A DNA stretch of 64,000 bases from Shewanella sp. Isolate13. GTDB taxonomy: Bacteria > Pseudomonadota > Gammaproteobacteria > Enterobacterales > Shewanellaceae. Below are positions 16,632 to 26,024 of this stretch, piece after piece. The translations under genes and the position numbers were made by a program. How positions within the stretch are numbered: the stretch's first letter is position 1; the number at the start of each line of letters is the position of its first letter. Under the pieces are notes generated by a model. That model had not been told where the DNA came from. It ran no database searches and worked only from the letters and a program-made list of their open reading frames with translations. The stretch lies in NCBI RefSeq assembly GCF_022398325.1, contig NZ_JAKEVD010000017.1:25241-89240 (forward strand), given 5' to 3'.

Positions 16632-18902
16632 TTACGCGCGTCTGATAGTGACGCCTGTGGTATGAACATTACTGCCTGTAATGGCTGCGCTAGCATGAGG
16701 TAACAAGGCGCCGCAATGGACTCCTTTACCGAAGGCGCGTTTGAGTTCTTGGTTCTTACTGCCAAAACCCATATGGGCGAAAACGGTGTCTTTTCGGATC
16801 CCAGGCGTTACCTTGGCTGTTCCTTGCTCCTCTCCGACCTGACTCGTGATGATGATGTTATCGCCATCACTTACCCCGAGTTCGGCGGCGGTGTCAGGGT
16901 GGATCCAGACTGGGTTATCTGACTGCAAATCATAAAGCAGCGGAATATTTTGAGTGACCGCGTTGGTATGCAATGCTGACTTTCCTTGAATGAAGTACAG
17001 CTCGTCAGGCTGCTTTAGCATAACGGGGCGGTAGCTAATCACACTGCGACCAGGGGCTATCTTCTCAAGACTTGGAGAGCTCAATTCAATCTTGCCACTT
17101 GGAGTCGTGAATTGAAGCTGATCTCCGTAGTCGCCTAGCTCAGATGGAGGCAGCGCATTAGGATAGTGCTGGCGAAACTTCGCCACCATCTCAGGCTCTC
17201 GCATCAACAGAGGAATGCCAAAAGAGAGGTAGCCTGCTTTTCTAAGTTGCGTTAATAACTCGGGGTTGTTTGCTACTTGGCGTTGTTGGTAGTCAACAAT
17301 ATCTTGCCAGGGGAAGTGCTGCCCCAGCGCCATTGCCTCAGCCATCTCTTTAAATATTTGCCAACTTGGGCGGGTGTCACCTATGGTTTCTGTCACTCGC
17401 TGCCGCAAGGCGTAGGCGGGGTTCTTAGAAGACATATCACCTATGTCTTCGTCACGCTCAAGGTAAGTGGACTCAGGCAAAACAACGTCAGCATAGGCCG
17501 CACTCTCGCTAATATATACGTCACAGGCGACAACAAAGTCCATCGCCTCCAGTGCATTTTGAACTTGGTTTCGATCGGTGACGGTTTGCATTGGGTTAGA
17601 GCGTGACATCACCCATGCCTTGATCGCGTAGGGCTGTTGCTGCAAGGCTGCAGGGATAATAGATTGATAGAGTCCACCCGCTTTGGCGGCATACTTAAAC
17701 TGGGGATCGGTTAAATCAATACGTGGCAAGGCTGGGGTGGGTAGGCCATCAACCTTTATTTTTTCCAGTGATGGCGCTACTGCTTCGCCGGCGAGCTTGT
17801 TATACAGCTTAGAGTTCTTAGCGAAATACACGCCTCCTTTACGTTCAATGTTACCCAGCAGTACGTTTATGGCATAGATGCCACGACGAAGATCGAACTC
17901 TTCAGGTGTAAAGGTGCAACGATGGCCATGATCGGCTATCGCAGCGGGGGCTGCGGCGGCAAGTTCTCGGGCGATACGACGAATGTCGCCTGCTGGCACG
18001 TCACAGATCTCACTTGCCCATTCAGGGGTGTATTGTGCCATCGAAGTCGCAAACTCCTCGAAGCCACTGACGTGTTGCTGCACAAAAGATTCATCGTACA
18101 ACTGCTCTTCAATTAATACATGGCTCAGAGCGAGGACAACGGCGATGTCTGTGCCGGGTTTAATGGCATGCCATTCATCTGCTTTGTCAGCCATCACCGA
18201 TAACCTAGGCTCAAACACAACGACCTTAACAGTGCCCTTTTCCTGCGCAGCCAACAGGGCTCGGGTCATTGACATATTGATCCCTTCGAACAGATTATGA
18301 CCGAAGTTGAGTATGTATTTGCTGTTTTCTAAATCCAGTTTAAGCTCATTGCCGAACATCACCTTGGCAGCGACGGCATAGGAAATTGGACACGTTGAGC
18401 CGTGTGAAAAGATATTTGGAGTGCCAATAACTTTGCCGAAGTGAAAGGCATGGCTGGATAATGAGCCTGATTTACTCGAGACTGCGATGGCTTCGGATCC
18501 GTATCGGTCACGAACTTGATTCAAATTATGAGCAATAAGTCGGTATGCTTCTTCCCACTCAATTTCCTGCCACATCCCCGAGCCTCGAGGTCCGGTTCGT
18601 TTAATCGGTTTAACTAAACGGTGAGAATCATTGAGCAGCTTGCTACCTGATGTGCCCCTTGCGCATACCTTACCACCAAAGCTCTTAGCGTTCTGATTCC
18701 CCCGAATAAACAACTTATCTTGCCTACTTTCGACGGTAATTGGACATCGAGTTGAACACATTTCGCAGATACTGTTTATTTCTTTAATAAATGGCGAAGC
18801 GGGTGTTAATAACTGACTTTGCGCTCCTAAAGTTCCTGGGGCATAAACTGTTATAGCGCAAAAGGCGCTTCCTTTTGCCAAAAAATCGCGGCGAGACAAC
18901 AT
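16632..18902 (-). CDS. Tat-exported molybdopterin oxidoreductase, PhsA/PsrA-like catalytic subunit
   Basis: 756 residues, close to thiosulfate/polysulfide reductase A subunits. The N-terminus MLSRRDFLAKG is a twin-arginine signal, placing the enzyme in the periplasm. C46-x2-C49-x3-C53-x26-C80 binds a [4Fe-4S] cluster, and HGSTCP supplies Cys171 as probable Mo ligand, as in PsrA. The bis-MGD fold is supported by the dinucleotide-binding domain near the C-terminus. By family it reduces polysulfide or thiosulfate (tetrathionate or arsenate cannot be excluded) and pairs with the ferredoxin subunit downstream. An FNR/EtrA-like box lies about 110 bp upstream. Confidence 0.88.
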   Translation of the reverse strand: MLSRRDFLAKGSAFCAITVYAPGTLGAQSQLLTPASPFIKEINSICEMCSTRCPITVESRQDKLFIRGNQNAKSFGGKVCARGTSGSKLLNDSHRLVKPIKRTGPRGSGMWQEIEWEEAYRLIAHNLNQVRDRYGSEAIAVSSKSGSLSSHAFHFGKVIGTPNIFSHGSTCPISYAVAAKVMFGNELKLDLENSKYILNFGHNLFEGINMSMTRALLAAQEKGTVKVVVFEPRLSVMADKADEWHAIKPGTDIAVVLALSHVLIEEQLYDESFVQQHVSGFEEFATSMAQYTPEWASEICDVPAGDIRRIARELAAAAPAAIADHGHRCTFTPEEFDLRRGIYAINVLLGNIERKGGVYFAKNSKLYNKLAGEAVAPSLEKIKVDGLPTPALPRIDLTDPQFKYAAKAGGLYQSIIPAALQQQPYAIKAWVMSRSNPMQTVTDRNQVQNALEAMDFVVACDVYISESAAYADVVLPESTYLERDEDIGDMSSKNPAYALRQRVTETIGDTRPSWQIFKEMAEAMALGQHFPWQDIVDYQQRQVANNPELLTQLRKAGYLSFGIPLLMREPEMVAKFRQHYPNALPPSELGDYGDQLQFTTPSGKIELSSPSLEKIAPGRSVISYRPVMLKQPDELYFIQGKSALHTNAVTQNIPLLYDLQSDNPVWIHPDTAAELGVSDGDNIIITSQVGEEQGTAKVTPGIRKDTVFAHMGFGSKNQELKRAFGKGVHCGALLPHASAAITGSNVHTTGVTIRRA

Positions 18903-19012
18903 GTTCTTACCTCTCTCTCCACATTCGTAAACATCAGATTTAAAAGCAAATTTTATTTATAGAACTCGTAGCTAGCTGTATGCATAGTAGGCTCAGTTCA
19001 TTTTAATAAAGC

Positions 19013-19026
19013 ATGATTAAGATCAA
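19013..19026 (-). promoter_or_regulatory. FNR/EtrA-like box upstream of the phsAB-like operon
   Basis: ATGATTAAGATCAA differs at one position from the FNR consensus TTGAT-N4-ATCAA. It lies 111 bp before the start of the catalytic gene, which suits anaerobic induction by the FNR homolog (EtrA in Shewanella). This is inferred from the motif only. Confidence 0.6.
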
Positions 19027-19044
19027 TAAATCAGATGTATTTAG

Positions 19045-19101
19045 ATGTGAATCACATGTGATGAGTTGTGATTTAGATCCGATCACAACTAAAGTTTGTG
19101 A
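19045..19101. promoter_or_regulatory. Cluster of TGTGAT/ATCACA dyads
   Basis: ATGTGAATCACAT (19045-19057) overlaps the perfect palindrome ATCACATGTGAT (19051-19062), and GTTGTGAT-N9-ATCACAAC occupies 19065-19089. A further TTTGTGAT starts near 19095. The half-sites are CRP/FNR-superfamily-like but the spacings do not fit canonical CRP (N6). The remaining gene-free DNA up to 19545 is A/T-rich and shows no coding frame. Confidence 0.5.
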
Positions 19102-19545
19102 TCCGAAAGGTATGTAGCAAATAAGTTGACCGCTACAGAGGTGGCATCAATGCTCCCTGACTTCGCAAGATAATCATCATCTCACTTAGTCGTTTTGATG
19201 TAACGCACTGACAAGTGCTTACAGCACTGAGTTGTAGATGAGGCCTAATATTTAACGTCGCTTTTCAGGGGAGTTAAACCCTACGGACTCATCGATATAA
19301 ACAAGCAGATTTAAGATAAAGCTTAACAAAATTAAGACATTTTCTTTGAGTTATATTATTGTCGTGACTCGTAAAATTTAGAAGGTGAAATCACCTATAT
19401 TTTAGACATATATCACGTAAAAAATATTATTTTCTGGTAAATGGTCACAATTCCCCCGTCAACCTAGGGTAACGCGACAAAGTAAACGTCATCGCCGTCA
19501 CCAAAGTTTGACCTTATTAGTATTACCAAGGTTCTGCACTGCAAT

Positions 19546-19582
19546 AAAAAAGGCTATGGTTTCCCACAGCCTTCTCTTTTAG
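19546..19582 (-). terminator. Terminator after the DUF3069-like gene
   Basis: On the minus strand AAGGCTGTGG-GAAA-CCATAGCCTT is followed by a T-run. It lies 29 bp after the stop of the 19611-20048 gene. Confidence 0.85.
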
Positions 19583-19610
19583 CCTGTTATAACAGCCTAA
19601 ACCTCAATGA

Positions 19611-20048
19611 TTACTTGCCAGCAATCACAGATTTGATGCTATTAAGCATCGAACGGTCGGTACGGGCTTTCTTAAGCTTACGTACGCTCTCTTTTAATGA
19701 AGCATCAGACAAACGGGTGAAGATACCGTTGTACTCTTTCTCGGCGATCTCATCATCGGTATCCGCCATCTCTGCGATGTCTTGTGCCACGCGGCTGAGT
19801 TGGAACCAAGCATTGGCGATGTAGAAGCCGTGGAAGTCCTCTTTAGGCAGTAAGCTCTTAGCACTGGCTGGCAGTGCGTCCCAACCTGAGCTGAACTTAA
19901 GGTCTTTGTCTTCAATTAGCTCATTGCAAAGGTTTGCATAGGCTTCAAACAAATCCTTAGGGATATCGTTCATCGGCATAACGGTGTTGCATACGTTCAG
20001 TGCCACTTGCTCTGCGCGCTCTTTGTAAGCTTGGGTTACTTCTGTCAT
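19611..20048 (-). CDS. Conserved alpha-helical protein (DUF3069-like)
   Basis: 145 residues, predicted soluble and almost all helical, with an acidic body (DLKFSSGWDALPASAKSLL, HGFYIANAWFQLSRVAQD) and a basic C-terminus (RKLKKARTDRSM). I recall similar Shewanella/Vibrio proteins under DUF3069, but this needs a profile search. No catalytic motif is visible. It is monocistronic with its own terminator, and its promoter must lie in the short gap before the PAP2 gene, or the two are cotranscribed from upstream. Confidence 0.65.
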   Translation of the reverse strand: MTEVTQAYKERAEQVALNVCNTVMPMNDIPKDLFEAYANLCNELIEDKDLKFSSGWDALPASAKSLLPKEDFHGFYIANAWFQLSRVAQDIAEMADTDDEIAEKEYNGIFTRLSDASLKESVRKLKKARTDRSMLNSIKSVIAGK

Positions 20049-20121
20049 CTGTTTCTCTCTAAAATTACTGTCAATCTTGTTACTGATTCGATTTTATTAA
20101 CGTTAACGGTTAACTGGCGCG

Positions 20122-20646
20122 TTAGAATTTGCCGCTAACATAGAGGCCATAATTTCCATTGCCTGCGATCGGCGTAATGGTGATACCTTTATAGGGATCG
20201 GTAAAGTATAGCCCAGATAGAATACCGATTGCTGCGCCAGCGAGTACGTCTTCAACATGGTGCTTGTCGCTTTCAACCCGAGTGTAACCCACGTAAGCGG
20301 CACCAATATAAGCAGGGATAGCCCACTCCCAACCGTATCTTTGCTGCACAAAAGTCGCGGCGGCAAAGCTGTCGGCGGTATGACCCGATGGAAACGAGTC
20401 ATCGCCTGAGCCATCGGGTCTGTCTTTATCAACTGTGTACTTAAGCCCTTCGACCACAAGACGCGACACCACGCCGGTTTTAGCTAGCTGCCATGCACCT
20501 TCGTAACCATCTTCATAGATAAGGCTTCCACCCAGAGCGGCTGCAGGCAGTAAAAGGTGCAACACATCGCCAGATTTTTCCAAGTTCGATGTCGCGTAAG
20601 TTGGCCAAGTTGTCAGCAAAAGCAAACAGGCAAAAAACTTTTTCAT
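20122..20646 (-). CDS. PAP2-family phosphatase, exported
   Basis: 174 residues from the ATG at 20646, which gives a compact signal peptide (MKKFFACLLLLTTWPTYA); a start at 20664 is equally possible. All three acid-phosphatase signatures are present: KYTVDKDRP (K-x6-R-P), FPSGHTAD (P-S-G-H) and RVESDKHHVED (R-x5-H-x3-D). The C-terminus ends with a beta-like NYGLYVSGKF. By family it dephosphorylates lipid pyrophosphates or phosphomonoesters on the periplasmic side. Undecaprenyl pyrophosphate or phosphatidic acid are possible substrates, but sequence does not decide. Confidence 0.87.
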   Translation of the reverse strand: MKKFFACLLLLTTWPTYATSNLEKSGDVLHLLLPAAALGGSLIYEDGYEGAWQLAKTGVVSRLVVEGLKYTVDKDRPDGSGDDSFPSGHTADSFAAATFVQQRYGWEWAIPAYIGAAYVGYTRVESDKHHVEDVLAGAAIGILSGLYFTDPYKGITITPIAGNGNYGLYVSGKF

Positions 20647-20834
20647 TCCAGTGACCTTCATCATGAGCCCTTTAAAGGGCGTTGTTATACAGACACCTAG
20701 AAACAAATGCAAAGACTTGTCTAGGCTAACTTTTACGGCACATCTCACGCGGGTAAAAAATAGCGTATAAAAAATAGTTTATAGTGTATGCTTGTGCATG
20801 AATTTTAATGACTTTAAGACCAAGCTAACGCTAA

Positions 20835-22718
20835 ATGCCCAAGCCGTTTTTGTTAATAAAAATCATTCTATTGCTAGGCTTACCTTCGGTAAGCGCCTTA
20901 GGCTACGCCGAACAAAGTCATAATGATAAGGCCGATGCCATTTTTAAACTGCTTGATAGCGGCACCATTGAGCAAAACGCGACCACCCAAGCTTACTTAG
21001 AGGAACTCGACTCACTCATCCCCACAACTGATATTCAAAGACAACTTCGACTAACCCGAGCTCGTTGCTGGGCGTTTAATGTGTTCGAAGAGGGGCAAGT
21101 TAGTAAGGGATTGGCATTTGCGCAGCAGGCATTGAACAATCCAAACTTAGCCAATTACCCTAATGACAAGTTAGATCTCGAGCTCTGTGAAGCTTGGCTG
21201 ACCGAACAAGAAGGCGATGTGGACTTAGCGCTCTCTGGTTATAACAAGGTGATCGCTCAAGCCTATGCATTAGAGGACTTGCGCCTAGTTGCCGATGCCA
21301 GAGGCATGCGCGGCTACCTACACTCCTATCAAGGAAACTTCACTCAAGGACTAGAGGACTTACTCACCTCTCGCTCGCTATATCAGAGCCTTGACTTATC
21401 GGCTTGGGCCCGCACCAGCCTGTATGAGATCGCCACCATTTATCGCCGCCTTGGCGATCAAAAGAGTGCGATTCGTTACTTTAAACAATTGCAAAAAAGC
21501 TATATCGAAAGCGACAACTTAGATGGTGCAAACGCAATCACTGTCGCTATCGCCATTGCCGAAGAGGAACTGGGTAATTTAGACCGCGCCAAACGCCTAT
21601 TTGAGCAAGGTTATCACTATTGGAAAAACAACAACCGAGACTTAGAGCAAGCAACGGTCGCGGTCAATATCGCCGGCACCTTAATCAAACTTGGCGAATT
21701 TGAGCAAGCCAGTCAATATCTCGATGAGGCAGAGCCTTTTATCCTGCCAACGGATGAAGCCTTCTACAGCTTTTTGCATCTGTTTCGGGCACAGCTCTAT
21801 CTCGGCGATGGCCTACTGCCACAAACCCATAAGAGTATCGCCTATGCGCGCACGGCCTTTAGTCGTGTGAAAAATCTAAGGGGATTGGCACAGCTGCAAC
21901 TGGTTGAGAGCCAAGCCTTTGTTCAACAAGCTCGATGGAAACAAGCCTACTATGCGCTAAGCGAATATGTGAAGCTGCATAATGAGTTAGATGCCAAGTT
22001 GCTCTCGAGTTACACCACCGAGATGCGTACTCGCTTCAATGCCAATCAGATCGAAGAGGAAAACCGTCACCTGATTGAAAACCAGCAACTCAAAGAGCTA
22101 GAGCTGGCGATGCTTGAGCAAAACAAGCTACAGCAATGGATCATCATTGTACTTGGCAGCTTTTTGATGCTTATCATCTCAATATTTGCCTATAAGCAGA
22201 TCCAGAAAAACCGCTTACTGTCGGCCTTAGCCCTCACCGATGATCTAACCCAACTGCCCAACCGCCGTTACATCTATGCCAAGGCTCAGAGTCGCTTCGA
22301 AGAGGCCCAAAGAACGCAGCAGCCTCTGTCGGTCATACTGTTCGATGCCGACTACTTTAAGCTGATTAATGACAAGCATGGTCACGAGGTTGGCGATCAG
22401 GCTCTTGTGCTATTGGCACAGACTTGCCGCAATTTACTTAGCCACAAGCATCAAGCAGCGCGGGTAGGCGGTGAAGAGTTTTTGATTCTGCTAGCCGATA
22501 CCGATATGGCGCAGGCCTATAAGATTGCACAGGCCTTGGTACAGAAGGTGAGCGAGAGTAACTTTAGCGCTTTCCCACAGGGCTTTACTATGACCATCAG
22601 CGCCGGCGTTGCCAGCCTGAGAGCCGAAGACAGTAAACTATCGCAACTGCTCAAGAGAGCCGATGACGCCCTCTACCAAGCTAAGAGCCAAGGACGCAAT
22701 CAGGCCAAGGTAAGTTAA
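20835..22718 (+). CDS. TPR-containing membrane diguanylate cyclase (GGDEF)
   Basis: 627 residues. It has an N-terminal signal sequence, then about 400 residues of helical TPR-type repeats predicted to be periplasmic (for example ARTSLYEIATIYRRLGDQKSAIRYF). A transmembrane helix near residues 435-455 (IIIVLGSFLMLIISIFAY) leads to a cytoplasmic GGDEF domain starting at LTDDLTQLPNRR. The active-site motif is GGEEF at residues 545-549, which is compatible with making c-di-GMP from GTP. The RxxD inhibitory site is absent (the equivalent positions read SHKH). The TPR part presumably senses a protein or peptide ligand. The gene is monocistronic. Confidence 0.92.
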   Translation: MPKPFLLIKIILLLGLPSVSALGYAEQSHNDKADAIFKLLDSGTIEQNATTQAYLEELDSLIPTTDIQRQLRLTRARCWAFNVFEEGQVSKGLAFAQQALNNPNLANYPNDKLDLELCEAWLTEQEGDVDLALSGYNKVIAQAYALEDLRLVADARGMRGYLHSYQGNFTQGLEDLLTSRSLYQSLDLSAWARTSLYEIATIYRRLGDQKSAIRYFKQLQKSYIESDNLDGANAITVAIAIAEEELGNLDRAKRLFEQGYHYWKNNNRDLEQATVAVNIAGTLIKLGEFEQASQYLDEAEPFILPTDEAFYSFLHLFRAQLYLGDGLLPQTHKSIAYARTAFSRVKNLRGLAQLQLVESQAFVQQARWKQAYYALSEYVKLHNELDAKLLSSYTTEMRTRFNANQIEEENRHLIENQQLKELELAMLEQNKLQQWIIIVLGSFLMLIISIFAYKQIQKNRLLSALALTDDLTQLPNRRYIYAKAQSRFEEAQRTQQPLSVILFDADYFKLINDKHGHEVGDQALVLLAQTCRNLLSHKHQAARVGGEEFLILLADTDMAQAYKIAQALVQKVSESNFSAFPQGFTMTISAGVASLRAEDSKLSQLLKRADDALYQAKSQGRNQAKVS

Positions 22719-22796
22719 GTCTTAAGGTTAGAGACATACCTATTTACTGCCAATTGCTGGTATCATTAAGTCTTACCTTAAACCTTTATAAGATCT

Positions 22797-24008
22797 ATGT
22801 CTGACACTTCTTCACAACTCGCTGCAATCGATAGCTTAACGCCAACTCAACTTGGTGAATTGGCCCTCAACATTAAAACTTGGGGTCAGGAGCTAGGCTT
22901 CGCACAAATAGGTATTTGCGATACAGACTTAAGTGCGGAAGAACCTAAGCTGCAGCAGTGGTTAGAGATGGGGTATCACGGTGAGATGGGCTATATGGCC
23001 AACCATGGCATGATGCGAGCTCGACCCCATGAGCTGCATCCTGGTACAAAACGGGTCATCACGGCGCGCATGAATTATCTGCCGCCAGAGGCGGGGTTTG
23101 CCTGTAATCTTAAAGACCCCAATCTTGGCTATATCTCCCGTTACGCAGGCGGCCGTGATTATCATAAGATGATCCGTAATCGTCTTAAGAAACTAGGCGA
23201 TAGAATCGAAGCAGAGTTAAATCAGCTTGGCGTCGATAAACCTAACTCACGCCCCTTTGTCGACTCGGCGCCAATTTTAGAGCGTCCCTTAGCCGATAAG
23301 GCGGGTCTTGGCTGGACTGGCAAACACAGCTTATTGCTCAACCAAGACGCTGGCAGTTGGTTCTTCTTAGGCGAGCTGTTAATTGATCTACCACTGCCCG
23401 TCGATATTCCTGTTGCCGAAGGTTGTAACACCTGCGTGGCCTGCATAAAGTCGTGCCCCACCAATGCTATCGTCGAGCCTTATGTGGTTGACGGCAGTCG
23501 CTGCATCTCCTATTTAACCATTGAGCTACAGGGCGCTATCCCAGTGGAATTTAGACAGGCTATCGGCAATCGGATCTACGGCTGTGATGATTGCCAACTG
23601 GTTTGCCCGGTTAATGCTAAGGCACCTCTGACCGAAGAAAGCGACTTCCATACTCGTCCGTCACTCAAACAACCGCAGTTACTCGAGCTATTTAACTGGA
23701 GTGAAGCCGAGTTTTTAAAGCTCACCGAGGGCAGCCCTATTCGCCGGATCGGCCATAGTCGCTGGTTAAGGAATATCGCCGTGGCATTAGGCAATGCGCC
23801 CTACAATGAAGCGATCATCGAAGCGCTTGAGGCACGTAAGTCATCGAGTGAAGTGGATGAGATGGTAAGCGAGCATATCGACTGGGCACTTAGTCAGCAA
23901 CATCAAAAACTGACTCAGAAAAATGGTCAGACGCTTGACCAAAGCCTCAGCCGCAAGACTCAAAGGATTATTCGCAGCGTAGAAAAAGGCCTACCGCGGG
24001 ACGCGTAG
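22797..24008 (+). CDS. queG: Epoxyqueuosine reductase
   Basis: 403 residues, slightly longer than E. coli QueG. It catalyses the last step of queuosine tRNA modification, reducing epoxyqueuosine with a cobalamin cofactor and two [4Fe-4S] clusters. Visible motifs include ISRYAGGRDYHKM, VDSAPILERPLADKAGLGWTG, and the clusters CNTCVACIKSCP and CDDCQLVCP. The C-terminal HEAT-like helices carry RRIGHSRWLRNIAVALGN. It is a cytoplasmic, B12-dependent enzyme, relevant since a B12 receptor is encoded further on. The last codons overlap a hairpin that serves the opposing dodecin gene. Confidence 0.95.
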   Translation: MSDTSSQLAAIDSLTPTQLGELALNIKTWGQELGFAQIGICDTDLSAEEPKLQQWLEMGYHGEMGYMANHGMMRARPHELHPGTKRVITARMNYLPPEAGFACNLKDPNLGYISRYAGGRDYHKMIRNRLKKLGDRIEAELNQLGVDKPNSRPFVDSAPILERPLADKAGLGWTGKHSLLLNQDAGSWFFLGELLIDLPLPVDIPVAEGCNTCVACIKSCPTNAIVEPYVVDGSRCISYLTIELQGAIPVEFRQAIGNRIYGCDDCQLVCPVNAKAPLTEESDFHTRPSLKQPQLLELFNWSEAEFLKLTEGSPIRRIGHSRWLRNIAVALGNAPYNEAIIEALEARKSSSEVDEMVSEHIDWALSQQHQKLTQKNGQTLDQSLSRKTQRIIRSVEKGLPRDA

Positions 24009-24012
24009 GCCT
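23982..24012 (-). terminator. Minus-strand terminator embedded in the queG 3' end
   Basis: Read on the minus strand, AGGCCTACGCG-TCC-CGCGGTAGGCCT is followed by TTTTT. The hairpin lies 38 bp after the dodecin stop and overlaps the final queG codons and stop. Confidence 0.7.
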
Positions 24013-24049
24013 AATCATTACAATCTGTATAACCAATTATTAGTAATCG

Positions 24050-24262
24050 TTATGCATGTTGATCTAGGGTGAAGCCTACCTTCACTGTTACCTGCCAGTG
24101 AGCGATTAAGCCCTCCTCTAAATGCCCTCGAGTTTCCACCACTTGAAACCACCTAAGGTGCTTCAAAGACTCATTGGCCGTAGCGATTGCATTTTTAATG
24201 GCTTCATCTGAGCTGATTGGAGACGATCCTGTTAGTTCGATAATCTTGTAGGTATGGCTCAT
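24050..24262 (-). CDS. Dodecin family flavin-binding protein
   Basis: 70 residues, the normal dodecin size. Recognisable features are [25 protein letters not shown] at the N-terminus, [11 protein letters not shown] with the flavin-stacking Trp, and [12 protein letters not shown] at the end. Dodecins form hollow dodecamers that bind and buffer riboflavin or FMN and CoA in the cytoplasm. It is monocistronic, convergent with queG. Confidence 0.92.
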   Translation of the reverse strand: MSHTYKIIELTGSSPISSDEAIKNAIATANESLKHLRWFQVVETRGHLEEGLIAHWQVTVKVGFTLDQHA

Positions 24263-24460
24263 AGTGACTCCAATTGTGATTAAGGGTGATCTTAATCAGT
24301 ATAGAACAACATCTGGGTTAGTCGGATGCTATGACAGAGTAAACTGTTAATCTAATAGATTGGCTGTTTGCGCCGCGGTTATCGAGTACTCATCAGCAAG
24401 ACGATAAGCTGAAGTCAGCTTAAAAACTCGGCTGACTCAGTGACTCATTTTGCGGCCCAT

Positions 24461-24964
24461 TTAGTTAGTCACTTGGAAACTACCCACACCAAAATCAAAG
24501 GTCTTCGCCAAGCGATTCCAAGCATTAATTTGAATCACCACCAGTGTCAGCTCACTTATCTCTTTAGCCGAGAAATACCCCTTCAGCGCTTTTGTCGCCT
24601 CAACTAAACGGTTCTCTTTATGGGTCAGCCCTGCATGAGGTAGATCCGTCAGCGCTTCGGCCCAATTAAGGACAACTCGCTCTTTATCTGTGTAATAAGG
24701 CGCTTCACGCCAGATAGATAAGGAGGTCATTCTCTGGGCGGTTTCGCCTGCTGCCAGCGCTTCTTTAAAGTGCATATCGATACAATATGCACAGCCGTTG
24801 ATTAGTGATACTCGGTAACGAATAAGCTCGAGTAGAGTGAGGTCAATACCACAACTGTTGACATGATTTTCGGTCTTTAGCATACAGCCCATCACGCCGC
24901 TAGCGATATCGCTACTGCCTAGGGCTGCGGTAATTGAAAGCTTTTGATTAGTTGCTTGAGTCAT
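24461..24964 (-). CDS. AhpD/carboxymuconolactone-decarboxylase-like protein
   Basis: 167 residues from the ATG at 24964 (AGAAGG eight bases upstream); the longer frame adds a hydrophobic stretch with no ribosome-binding site. The alkylhydroperoxidase motif is in NGCAYCIDMHFKEA, with two redox Cys and a proton-relay His, followed by REAPYYTDKERVVLNWAEALT. By family it is a peroxidase-type or hydroxymuconolactone-related enzyme. It lies divergently from a LysR gene, an arrangement common for peroxide or electrophile-responsive genes. Confidence 0.9.
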   Translation of the reverse strand: MTQATNQKLSITAALGSSDIASGVMGCMLKTENHVNSCGIDLTLLELIRYRVSLINGCAYCIDMHFKEALAAGETAQRMTSLSIWREAPYYTDKERVVLNWAEALTDLPHAGLTHKENRLVEATKALKGYFSAKEISELTLVVIQINAWNRLAKTFDFGVGSFQVTN

Positions 24965-25093
24965 CTTATGTACCTTCTGGATAAAGTAAGTTAGTGGAAC
25001 AACACCTATTATCCATAGCCACAAAAAAGCTGGAATCCCCATCAAAACTGCTTTACCTTTGCATAAAATGCAAAGATAGATTTGAGACTCACC

Positions 25094-25981
25094 ATGCTAA
25101 ATGCGATGCGGATCTTCATCAAAGTTGTTGAGCTAGGTAGCTTCTCCAAAGCCGCTAACGTACTCAATATGGCACCATCGAGCGTCGCACGAAATATCGA
25201 TGCTCTAGAGCAGGACTTCAATGCCCTGCTGTTAAAGCGTAGCACCCGACAACTGCTACTCACCGAAGCCGGGGAGCAATTCTTAGAGGGCGCACGTAAG
25301 CTGGTTGATGATGAAGAGAGATTAAAGATATCGCTCTCAGAGCAAGATAAGCAGCCCGAAGGTACATTAAGGATTTCTGTATTCGAAGGTTTTGGTCGAG
25401 TCAAAATCTGCCCGATCCTGCCTAGGTTTCTAACCCAATATCCTAAGGTGAAGATTGAGATAGATCTCGACAATCGACTGGTTGACCTGCACTCGGAAAA
25501 CGTCGATATCGCGATTCGTATTGGTAAGCCCGCCGACTCTAGCTTGCATGGCAGAATGTTGATGGCAAATCAGACTTCGCTCTGTGCTAGCGCCAACTAT
25601 TTAAAACAGTTTGGGACGCCCAAGAAACCTGAAGATCTACAGCGACACAACTGCCTGCTACTGGACCGCGACCGACAGCGTACCCACTGGCATTTTCGTA
25701 AAGGAAAACAATACAAGAAGGTCCCAGTATCTGGCAACTTAACCTCAAGGGGTGGAACACCAATATTAGAAGCCGCCATACATCATGGCGGCATAGTGCA
25801 ACTGTCGAGCTGGATGATGGATGACTTAATCCAAAAGGGTAACTTAGTCCGCTGCTTACCCGAATGGACGCCATCACTATCTGAACACTCGAGTGGCGAT
25901 ATCTACGCCCTGTACCGTGGAGGAAAACATATGCGCCCTGCCGTCCGTGCGTTTATCGACTACTTGGTGTTATCCCTCTAA
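25094..25981 (+). CDS. LysR family transcriptional regulator, divergent from the AhpD-like gene
   Basis: 295 residues from ATG 25094; the frame can extend to TTG 25082. The N-terminal winged HTH is clear (MRIFIKVVELGSFSKAANVL, then PSSVARNIDALEQ). The effector-binding domain contains IRIGKPADSSLHGRML and the usual CrgA-type layout. The intergenic gap to the AhpD-like gene is about 130 bp, so it probably controls both itself and that gene. The inducer is unknown. Confidence 0.92.
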   Translation: MLNAMRIFIKVVELGSFSKAANVLNMAPSSVARNIDALEQDFNALLLKRSTRQLLLTEAGEQFLEGARKLVDDEERLKISLSEQDKQPEGTLRISVFEGFGRVKICPILPRFLTQYPKVKIEIDLDNRLVDLHSENVDIAIRIGKPADSSLHGRMLMANQTSLCASANYLKQFGTPKKPEDLQRHNCLLLDRDRQRTHWHFRKGKQYKKVPVSGNLTSRGGTPILEAAIHHGGIVQLSSWMMDDLIQKGNLVRCLPEWTPSLSEHSSGDIYALYRGGKHMRPAVRAFIDYLVLSL

Positions 25982-26024
25982 CGATATGGCCAGCATCCAT
26001 GTCAATAACCATGGCCAATCGTCA

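Noticed and set aside
19065..19089. CRP site in the phsA control region
   Set aside because: Arms match but the spacer is wrong for CRP, so I call it an unassigned dyad.
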